In this document: piece after piece, positions 9,960 to 18,452 of the stretch
Layout of the letters: each line of letters opens with the position of its first letter
Numbering within the stretch: position 1 is the stretch's first letter
DNA from: Emergomyces orientalis
Lineage: Eukaryota; Ascomycota; Eurotiomycetes; Onygenales; Ajellomycetaceae
Reading direction: 5' to 3'
Assembly (NCBI GenBank): GCA_002110485.1
Contig: MOWL01000090.1
Coordinates: 186,001-250,000 of the forward strand
Length of the DNA stretch: 64,000 nt
The notes under the pieces: generated by a model
The model's database searches: none
What the model saw: only the letters and a program-made list of their open reading frames with translations
Told to the model about the DNA's origin: nothing
Program-made: the position numbers and the translations under genes

Positions 9960-11030
9960 GTCCACTCAATCCATTGCATCTGTGTTGTTCCTGGTCGCCG
10001 GCATGTTGGCAGCTGAAGTATAACATCTATCATCACCTGTCTGTATGCTCTTCAGCTTTGTGAGATGATCATTCAATCTTCATAATTAAATATAGAATGT
10101 CTTGTAAGTGAAGACTTCTTCAACACTGACAAAAGTCTTCAGCAGTTCAAATATCAAAGCTTTCTTCAGCATGCTGATTTTCATTCAATTCTCTCAGAGT
10201 TGGTCTCCTGCTTCTAAGATCTTAGTGTCAAAATCAGGTAAAAAGATTGTAAGAGAGGTGTTTCTCTGGTGTGCATTCTGCAGCCAGTCTAGTGCCTTCT
10301 GCTGTGTTGCTGTATCTTTGAACAAGATATCAAGGTGTTTGAAGATGTTTTCAGGTGTGCGAAGTGATGATTCGCAGGTTCTATTCATGGGTGGAACTTC
10401 TGTCTGGCGCGATCCTTCAGTCGGCCGTACACATACCATTCTTGATTGGTCAAGGAACCAATGGCATCTTCATTCACATCTAGCTTCGCAAGCATCTCCA
10501 ACTTCCACAGTGAGTATAAGGTGAGGTCAGAAGCGTTGAAGTACATGAGAGTGCTTAGACATTCTTTTAGTGGTCAGATTCTGCTGACAGAGGTGTTGCG
10601 GCTTCCGCAGCAGGGGTCTGACTTGCCAGTTGCCGCTGAATCTCTTCATATTGACATTGCTGATTCGCGTGCATGTCAGCGATCTGCTGCTGCTGCAGTT
10701 TCAACATTGTTTGAAGCTACTGTGGCATCTCATTGGTGTTCACTGCCATTGAGGGTTTGCTGATATCATTCATGATGACTGACAATGTTGTGTCTTGAAA
10801 TTCTTCGCTGGAGGATTCTTCAGATTTGAGGGAGTATTTGTATGAAAACTTCATACATCTGAAGTATCAGAACTCTCAGATCTTTTGCTGATACATCTCT
10901 TTCATGAGATCTAGTTGCAGGGTCAAGATGATTGATGAGCAAGCTTCTTCTATCTAGTAGAAATTCAATGACTGCTAGCTAGTTGTCTTCTTTATTTCTT
11001 ACATGTCATTACATGTTTGGATAATCAAAT
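9960..11030 (-). pseudogene. Gypsy gag remnant
   Basis: This is the region between the 5' LTR and the zinc knuckle. The clearest frame is 10439-10194 and includes ALDWLQNAHQRNTSLTIFLPDFD, resembling the capsid part of Gypsy Gag. Frames are broken by stops and the start codon was not identified. Confidence 0.55.
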
Positions 11031-11069
11031 AATCATTTCTCATAAGGATACAAATGAATGTTTTCTAAG

Positions 11070-11315
11070 TGTAACAGACCTACACTGAAGAGGTCGGCAC
11101 TAATATAGATCTTATATAACAAAAAGTAGAAAATGTTAATGAAAAGAAAAGAAAAGAAAAAGCATTTAAGTGTGAACACATGAAATTCTTTTATGAGCCT
11201 GACAGAGCAGATAATCATATTTCTGATTGGCGTGGCCGCTAGGTCGGCGAAAACCATGGAGCTTCCATTGACATGCAAGTGAAATGGTCTACTAACATGG
11301 GCGTAGCCCATCACA
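11070..11315 (-). repeat. Gypsy LTR (5' LTR of the minus-strand element)
   Basis: This is the same length as the left LTR, with termini TGTAAC..ATCACA on the plus strand. It retains more G and C at variable positions than the left copy, for example GGCGTGGCCG where the other has AACATGGCCG. Confidence 0.9.
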
Positions 11316-11320
11316 ATCTT
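11316..11320. repeat. Gypsy target-site duplication, right copy
   Basis: ATCTT matches 5712-5716. The sequence beyond continues the SINE tail as the reverse complement of the LINE tail at about 5052-5170. Confidence 0.9.
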
Positions 11321-11442
11321 TAAAGATTATTTATATTCTCTTTTTACATATAATTTTCAAGTGATTACAAAGAAAATAAATTAATGATTGACAAAATAAC
11401 TCATGACATGAATACAAAGGAAATAAAAGACAGACTCTAACA

Positions 11443-12071
11443 TCTACAGGACAAACCCCTGCAGTTTACACCTTAAGCTATATACGTATTTTAACACTCT
11501 ATATAACTGACCACCGCGTCTGTCCTCTCGGGCCATCATAGAGGTTATCATTCCCCCCATAATACCGCCGCCCAACTAGGCTCTTAACTAGCCTACCTAA
11601 TTAGAATCACTAAGAATAACACCAAAGCTATCTAATTCTAGTTAAAGTCTCTAGCCTTCCGGCTGCCAATCTCAGCATTCCAGCCTACCAATTGGCCGTC
11701 ATGGTCTTGCTTGCACTAACCACCTATTAAGGGCGCCTTAGGCCTCTTCTCACCTAGGTCCTTGCTAGGCCCAGGGTGTTCTAATCGGATGGTTTTTATC
11801 TGTCAATTCCCCGGAGGTGGGTGCCTAGAATAGTGAAGGTGAGTCCCTTGGCCAGTTAAGCTTGACGATGATTCACTATCCTGCGGGTGTCCTAGACCAC
11901 TAAACTAGTACTGATCTAACTTGAAACGCCCGGGGGGTTAGCCCACAAGATCAGTGAGAATTAGCACCCAAGATCCCCCAAGCTGACACCTTAAGCTTGA
12001 CGATGATTCGCTATAGTGCACCCGGGGGTCCCCGGTACTGTTTTGTGATTTAACAGTGGAAATTGGTTAAT
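11443..12071 (-). repeat. SINE body of unknown origin
   Basis: This part has normal GC content and many CG dinucleotides (for example around 11509-11575). It lies between the LINE-derived tail and the tRNA-like head. It matches neither the LINE nor the Gypsy copies in this window and has no long reading frame. It contains a 24-bp direct repeat, TTAAGCTTGACGATGATTC plus RCTAT, at about 11857-11880 and 11991-12014, 134 bp apart. Confidence 0.55.
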
Positions 12072-12180
12072 GAGGCCCTCGCAGGAATCGAACCTGCACC
12101 CTCTTGGCATTCATTCCCCGGGGGGAAGGCCGCCAAACAGGGGTGCCATGGCGGCGTAGTTAACCGCTACGCCACCGGGC
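12072..12180 (-). other. tRNA-like SINE head with Pol III boxes A and B
   Basis: On the minus strand, box A TGGCGTAGCGG lies at 12174-12164 and box B GGTTCGATTCC at 12094-12084. A T-arm stem GCAGG/CCTGC surrounds box B and GCCGCCA/TGGCGGC forms a middle stem. Boxes are farther apart than in a normal tRNA, and the two outer ends (GAGCCC and GGGCCTC) pair imperfectly. It therefore looks like an internal Pol III promoter of a SINE and not a working tRNA gene. Confidence 0.75.
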
Positions 12181-12195
12181 TCATGACATCTATTA
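12181..12195. repeat. SINE target-site duplication, right copy
   Basis: TCATGACATCTATTA lies directly beyond the tRNA-like head and matches 5491-5505. Confidence 0.75.
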
Positions 12196-13358
12196 CAGAA
12201 TGAAATCTTAGAGAACTTCTTAATTCTATTAATCATTACTGAATAGCTAAAGAGATGTAGTTTGTTTAAAAAAAGATAAATTTCAGAAATCTGAACTCTG
12301 ACTCAGATGTAGCTTTTCTCAGTATTAGAGTTCAGAGATTTTCTTGTTCAGTTATATTACATGATTGATATCTGGTGTGCAGCTCCATGTATTTCAGAGA
12401 GAAGCATATTGTCTGTGACTGAAATTAAAAAGATATTCTCTTTATTAAAATAATGAGTAGACTTTTTGATTGAACTGACTATAAAAGTGATTCAGAACTC
12501 TTGTTATTTAATATGACAGTTTTCTATGAAGATTTTGAGTTGACTGACTCTTTCAAGCACAGCTGCAACATTGACTGGGGAGGAGGTGGCTAGGGTTATG
12601 CCTGAGAAGCAGTGCCAGACATTGATGATTCAGATAGAGTCTGATAGTAGAGTACAAACTCTTTTCTGTATGATTTGAGAGTCTGAGTCTCAAGCTGAGT
12701 GATTTACTGCTAGTCTGATCATCATGTGTTTGTCAGCAGATTCTTGAAAAATGAATCTAGAGACTTGTATGATCTGTTTCTTGTCTGATTATTCAACTGT
12801 AAGAACAGTTTGAGAAAGCTTTTCTAGAGATTATCTCTTTGACACAGCAGAAGAGATATATGTTTTAGAATAAAAATCTTTTTAAGAGTAGATATGTTCT
12901 TGAATAGCTTTAGCAATATCATTGCTGAGGGTCTGTCTTAGTGCAGAGTCTTGTATGAGATGAGCTGTCTCAAAAAGAAGAAGTGTTGATTCAATTAATA
13001 CAGAGATCTGATTACAGTATTCAAGAATCTGAACAAGTGTGATTAAGAATGCATTTTCTGCATGACTAAGAAGCATGCTTAGCTTGTAGACTGTCAGATC
13101 TGTAGAATTCTTAGCTATCAGAGTAGCAGTAGCAGTAGGTCCCTCCCAGGAGGGGAGGCTTGGGGCGGTGTCAGGCCTATCCTGCTGTTGTACAGTGGCA
13201 GATGGTTCTTTCTGGGGCGCGTCTCTGGGCGCGTCGGTTGGGGCCGGGGGGAGCTCTTGGGAGAAGCCTGTGGAAGCTACAGAGATAGAAAGAGGCCTCT
13301 TCTTCACCGAGCGAAGAGAGGACAGCGTGATCGCGATATACCTGTCGGGATGGCTCAT
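12181..13358 (-). pseudogene. LINE B ORF1 (Gag-like), N-terminal part
   Basis: Reading leftward from ATG 13358, the frame stays open for 158 codons to 12882. It begins MSHPDRYIAI, passes a Pro/Ala-rich section and then a helical stretch including MLLSHAENAFL and DSALRQTLSNDIAKAIQEHI. Beyond 12882, homologous-looking peptides continue with stops down to 12181, where the SINE interrupts it. The zinc knuckles resume at 5490. The first 200 bp are GC-rich and retain CG, whereas the rest is AT-rich, so decay is uneven along one gene. Assignment to a Tad-like LINE rests on gene order and the knuckles. Confidence 0.55.
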
Positions 13359-13369
13359 CGCAAGAGGTA

Positions 13370-13509
13370 TGTGATTGTACTATCTAGCGGGCGCAGCTCT
13401 CTCATATAGGAGTGCGGGTCACGTGGTCTACTAAGGGCATCCTGCCAACATTTTCTACTTTGTATATTAAGCGTATTGTATGCTGATTTATCGGCGTAGG
13501 CCCGTTACA
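13370..13509 (-). repeat. Possible solo LTR related to the chromovirus LTR
   Basis: The 140-bp stretch starts TGTGAT and ends GTTACA, the same termini as the Gypsy LTR in its sense orientation. It shares AACATTTTCTACTTT and a degenerate GTAGGCCCGTTACA end. No matching 5-bp duplication flanks it (AGGTA versus TTATT), so the boundaries are uncertain. Confidence 0.4.
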
Positions 13510-16500
13510 TTATTAAATATAATGTATATTGAAGTTTTTGATCACAATGATTTCTGCTTGATATACATTTTCATAATCTGTTTATACTTGTAGTATTTTC
13601 TTGGCTTCTTTGACTGCCTTTTGTAGCTGGTGGATGAGTAAGTCAGATGGCATGATGATTGTAGCTTTCAGATAGGTGATGTGTACATGTTGACAATATT
13701 GATTGGTTCACTCTCTAAACTTTCATGATTAATTTTAATTTAACTGATTTGAGAGGTTCTGCTTGATGTTTTCAACTGAAAGTTAGTGCTTGATTTTGTG
13801 ATTTACTGCATAAAAGTTTTGTACTTGGCTGCTATGTTGATTTATGAGGCCTATGGATGGCTAGGAGGTGCCTGCGTGCTCCAGAGGGACGCCCTAGCAT
13901 GGGGGGGGGGTGCTGAGCGATACTAGGGCTACCCGGGTCACATGCCCCACATTCATATATATTTGTAGTTAGTTAGTAGCTAGATGGTTTATGCTACGCG
14001 TTCTTGTGCACTCTATGAATATATTGGTCACGAATGGCCAAGAACAATTCCTGAACCCGAAAGAGGAAATATGTTTCTTACAGTGTCAAAAGTGAGCACG
14101 GCATTATTGAATAGTATGATTTCTACAATTGTATTGCAGTGATATCCCTGTGAAATATCTTAGAGGCAATTATGCGATATGTTGATTCCTTTGAAAGAGT
14201 TCCTCATCCTTCCCCGACGCACTCCCCTTGATTCTGTACCATTTCTTGGATGGGAAAATGCCTCCCTGCAGACCTCATGTTACTCGGCAGGCATTCTTAA
14301 CCACTCGACAATAGGTAAATAGGTAAATAGATACAGCCTATCTCCGGCCCTGCTGCATGATTAACTAAAGGCTACAATGGACAGTCGCCCGGAAAGCAGT
14401 ATGAACAGTTCTATTGCGCTTCGCAGCCAAAGGACAAGGCAGCCTCACTCAGCACCAGTCCATTGTTTCTGTTGACGATCTTGGCCAGCCTCTTTCTTCT
14501 GTCATACAAACTGGCTCACTCAAGAATTCAATTAATCAGGAACGGACGGGGTCGAGATGTGTAGAAACAAGCCTTCACTGTTTCTGCCTCGGTAAACTAC
14601 CTCACCCCATTTTTTATATATCTTTTTTTAAATTTTTTTTAATTTTTAATTTTTGGTGGGTTCGAAACTCGGTTTCCCGCATGTTTCAGGCGAGGGAGAT
14701 TAACCCTACCTTTGGAGTTTTTCAGACGTTTGGCGATAGCCAGATTCGATACCAGTTCCATGGGACACGAACAGGATTTTAACTCGAAAGAGCTACTTCG
14801 AGGGACCACCAATTCGGGTATTTCTAGTTTATTTTAAGTTTTTGCCCATTATTTCATGTTATTCTTCATTTTTTGCTACAATGTCGCGCCACGACAGCAT
14901 AGCCACCGAAGCTATGTGTTTATTGGTTTTTATTCAAAGGTTCTTGTGGGACGGCAGCCCTGGAGGGTTGCATAGAAGAATGCCTATTCGTGCGGCACCC
15001 ATTCGCAATACAAAGAGAAATTGCAATTGTCGCCCACGGAGCGTCGCAGCCCCGCATACAGGAGCTGCTGCTGAACATCGTCTCTGCAGATTTCATTCCA
15101 GTTAAAGATATATGTTCTGAGCCCCTATTCTCAACCCGCCAGAATAGAAGGAACTCTTTGTCTTTTAGTACATACCAGTCCACAAAACAGGTCCGTCAAG
15201 TTCGCTTATTGATGTGCTGAGGGTTGCATACCTAGGTATTACGGCGCGACGCCGCAGGTCCATGTAACCGATAAGATAGCGCTAAATCTGAAGCCGATCT
15301 GGGCGTCAGGAAGAAATCCGAAATGAAAATGGCAGGGTGCATAAGAAACGGGAAAAAAAAAAGCTTCTGTGTAGAATTCATCGAGGGCCGTGGAAGCGAT
15401 GCAAAGATATTGTTAAAATCTTTCCCGGGGTCTTAGGTATTCCCCACGAACTCAAACTCGATTTCTTCCCCCTAGACTATCGCCGTTCCCATGGTTCGCC
15501 TCCCCCAACGCGACGGTTTGCTCTTCCAAAGGGGTGGTGACTCGTCGTCGCAAAAGTAATCAAAGGGAAAAAAAAAAAAAAAAAAAAAAAACCGATGAGC
15601 TATGTTGCTTATGCTTGCTGGACACTTTTCTCCTCCCCAGCTCCTCAGCTTCCTGGACCCTTCTCCCTTTTCTATCTTCATTTCGTTTCCTATTCTCGCC
15701 TAATCCTTTTTATTCCCCTCCTCCTCCGCTTCTCCCTTCTGTGGCATCTTTCTTAATTTTGGCACGTTCTGGTGTTCAGCCGCGTGAAGTGCTACATACA
15801 GTCTTAAAGGAACGGGCGTCGAATTTGCGCGCCAACTCTCCTCTCAACTTACATTCCCCTAGGTTTCTAACTACTCGCTACGCCGGGTATCCGAGTCTAG
15901 TAGTCGCCATTCCGCCCACTGTTTCTCAGGCTCGGCTGTTGAATTTCCCGCACTGGTAAGTGTCAGGATCTTGCCGACTGCATACTTTCTGTTCTTCTCT
16001 TTCTGCTATTCGCATTCCTCTGAGTCTGTACTCGTCTGCAGTTTTTCCACCTTATGTCAATTCTATAAATATCACAGACCAGATACTCCTACCTCTCTTG
16101 TACTGTGCATGCTATTGTTGTTGGCAGTTGCTCCTGGAGCTTGGGTTACCCCTCCCCCCCCCCCGGCGCTATCGTGAGTTTCCTATTTAGGTAATATCGT
16201 TCTTCTTGCAATATCCGACAAACTTGCGCCTCTGTTGAGTTTCTCAATTTATCCTACGTGTTTCTCTTCTCATATGCTGCAGAAGGCCCCTTATTTGAGT
16301 GTACCGACCACTGCCTACTCTCCCTTTGTTAATGAGTCTACCTATGTCTTCTTGTTGCCTTCAATTATTACGCTTAGAACAGTGCTAATGCAACATGATA
16401 CTAGCCACAGACCGAAGGAGAGAAGGAAAAGGCGTCACAATATCCATACGTCTTATCTTTATTTCAGCTCCTAGATATATACGTAGGTATATCGTCCTTT

Positions 16501-16532
16501 ACAAAGAAGAGTGAAAATCAGAAAAGCAAACT
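13510..16532. other. Non-coding stretch between the repeat island and the permease gene
   Basis: The first ~400 bp are AT-rich and may be old repeat debris. A G9 run lies near 13901 and a 22-24-nt A run at about 15569-15592. A tRNA-Ser-like relic lies at 14218-14315. From about 15600 the sequence is pyrimidine-rich and includes a TCTATAAATATC element near 16060, consistent with a long promoter or 5' leader for the permease at 16533. No convincing gene was found. Confidence 0.5.
14218..14315 (-). pseudogene. tRNA-Ser-like relic
   Basis: The minus strand contains GTCGAGTGGTTAAG, the D-arm/box A typical of tRNA-Ser and tRNA-Leu, and then a CCTGC..GCAGG anticodon-type stem with an over-long loop. 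A degenerate T-arm GGTACAGAATC follows. The acceptor ends do not pair. It is most likely a tRNA pseudogene or tRNA-derived repeat. Confidence 0.35.
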
Positions 16533-18452
16533 ATGGCGGACTCATCGAATGAGGAGCCAAAGCCCACTCCCCCGAGTGCGGACGCGAGGAGTGGAAATGA
16601 TGGGGCATCCCATGAGAACATCTTCGCGCGCTTCGTGGACGGTTTCCGCCGCGACCCCAATGCGCATATAACCAAAAAAGATGGGCACGCCACGCAGGAC
16701 AAGCAATATAACTTGGAAGCGGCCGTGTCTAACACTGCATCGTCCCCTTTGCAACGTAAATTGAGAGGCCGTCATTTGCAGATGATAGCTATCGGAGGTT
16801 CGATTGGTGAGCCAGTCCTTTCTATTCTTTTTATGCCAAAATACTCATTTCGATTTCGTGATGTTGGCTAATGAAATGTCGTTTATAATACCAGGTACTG
16901 GATTATTCGTTGGTTCAGGAAAAGCCCTTGCAGATGGTGGCCCTGCTTCGGTCCTGATCGCATTCATTCTCGTTGGGGTTATGTTATACTCGACTGTTCA
17001 TGCATTGGGTGAAATGGCAGTGCTTTTCCCCGTTGCGGGCTCTTTCTCTGCATTTTCAACTCGCTTTATCGACCCGGCCTGGGGATTCGCCATGGGCTGG
17101 AACTACGGTTTACAATGGATTATCGTTCTCCCTCTGGAGATTGTGGCCGCTGCTATAACTGTCAACTACTGGGGTTCACCAATTTCACCGGCAGTCTGGG
17201 TCACCATATTTTACCTGTTAATTGTATCCATAAATTTGTTTGGTGTTCGTGGATATGGTGAAGCAGAATTTGTCTTCTCGCTCATTAAAGTTATCGCGAT
17301 CATTGGATTTATGTAGGTCTTCCTCCCACCTATTTACTCCCCTGCGATTTTATTTTCGCTGACTTGCCCTTCCTCTCGTACCACAGCATTTTGGGAGTCG
17401 TTTTAAACGTTGGTGGCGGCCCAAACGGCGAGTACATTGGTGGTAGGTATTGGCACAATCCAGGGGCATTTCACAACGGATTCAAGGGGCTTTGTAGCGT
17501 TTTTGTTACTGCTGCCTTCGCCTTCGCTGGAACAGAAATGGTGGGCCTAGCTGCTGCAGAAACCGCCAATCCCCGCAAAACAATACCGACAGCCGTTAAG
17601 CAAGTCTTCTGGCGGATCACCCTATTTTATATCGTGTCATTGACCCTAGTTGGCCTTCTTGTTCCATACGATGAAGTACGACTGGTAACCGGTGAATCAA
17701 GCTACGATGCCAACGCATCTCCTTTTGTGATTGCCATCAAAAACGCTGGAATCCAAGGGCTTGACTCAGTCATGAATGTTGTTATCATGATTGCTGTTCT
17801 TTCGGTTGGAAACTCTTCCATTTACGGCTCTTCGCGTACCCTTGCCGCCCTTGCTGAGCAGGGTCAGGCTCCTCACTTTCTCACCTATATCGACCGCCGG
17901 GGCCGCCCACTTGTTGCAATTGGTATTGCTTCCGCTATCGGTTTACTTGGCTACTTGGCTGTCGCGAAGGAAGAGCAGGGCAACGTATTCTCATGGATGC
18001 TTGCGATCTCTGCATTGTCCTCCATTTTTACCTGGGCATCTGTTTGTTTCTCCCATATCCGGTTTCGTCAGGGTTGGAAAACCCAGGGGCGGAGTTTGGA
18101 TGATTTACCCTACCGTTCTCAAGCAGGTGTAATCGGATCATGGATTGGCCTCACACTCAACATCCTTGTCCTCGTGGCACAATTATGGGTCGCGATTGCT
18201 CCCGTCGGTTTCGGTGAGATGACTGCGCACGAACGAGTCGAAAACGTGTTTGAGCTCTACGTGGCCGTGCCAATTATCATTTCCTTCTACATTCCATACA
18301 AACTCTGGTATCGTACTAAAATTGTACACGCCAAAGATATGGATCTCGACACTGGACGCCGCGATCTCAATGTGGCACACTTGATCGCAGAGGAACGTGC
18401 TGACCGTGCCCAGTGGCCGATGTGGAAACAGGTGTACAAAATTTTCTGCTGA
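16533..18452 (+). CDS. Amino-acid permease (AAT/YAT family)
   Basis: Three exons, 16533-16806, 16895-17312 and 17387-18452, join in frame to give 585 residues. The N-terminus is hydrophilic (about 75 residues) and is followed by LRGRHLQMIAIGGSIGTGLFVGSG, split by intron 1. This is the hallmark of the first membrane segment of fungal amino-acid permeases. Around twelve hydrophobic segments follow, with family motifs such as GEMAVLFPVAGSF, AMGWNYGLQW, TEMVGLAAAE and NPRKTIPTAVKQVFWRI. The family imports amino acids by proton symport at the plasma membrane. Substrate range cannot be told from sequence here. It is the first intact gene to the right of the repeat island and transcribes away from it. 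Confidence 0.93.

Larger units (their letters stand above)
5717..11315 (-). mobile_element. Ty3/Gypsy chromovirus, full length but decayed
   Basis: Two 246-bp LTRs (5717-5962 and 11070-11315) and a 5-bp duplication ATCTT define the element. Coding remnants all run on the minus strand in the order gag, zinc knuckle, protease, RT, RNase H, integrase, chromodomain. By eye the LTRs differ at about 20 of 246 positions, nearly all transitions. Stops and lost catalytic residues show it is dead. It sits in the SINE tail, and the equivalent uninterrupted sequence is visible in LINE A at about 5166-5185. Confidence 0.9.
5506..12180 (-). mobile_element. tRNA-headed SINE with LINE-derived tail, interrupted by a Gypsy element
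   Basis: On the minus strand the element starts with a tRNA-like head (12180-12072) and continues through an unrelated body (to 11443). It ends with about 330 bp matching the LINE A 3' tail (11442-11321, then 5716-5506), finishing in AAT repeats. The Gypsy element and its 5-bp duplication (5717-11320) are a later insertion. Removing them leaves about 1.07 kb, long for a SINE. It is flanked by a 15-bp target duplication and has no coding capacity that I can see. Composite origin is inferred. The family should be present elsewhere in the genome if this is correct. Confidence 0.7.
2531..13509. repeat. AT-rich, CG-depleted island of nested transposable elements
   Basis: The island is bounded on the left by a sharp drop in GC at about 2531 and on the right by an LTR-like sequence ending at 13509. 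It contains two LINE copies, one SINE and one Gypsy element, listed separately. Coding remnants are full of stops arising from CGA or CAA codons, as expected from C-to-T mutation of repeats such as RIP. The layering from oldest to youngest appears to be LINE B, then the SINE, then the Gypsy element. LINE A also lies against LINE B. Confidence 0.8.

Noticed and set aside
12072..12180. Functional tRNA gene on the minus strand
   Set aside because: Boxes A and B are good, but they are too far apart, the acceptor ends pair poorly and there is no normal anticodon arm. It is better taken as a SINE promoter head.
14414..14782. Plus-strand frame of 122 codons
   Set aside because: It has no start context, motif or splice support, and lies in low-complexity T-rich sequence.
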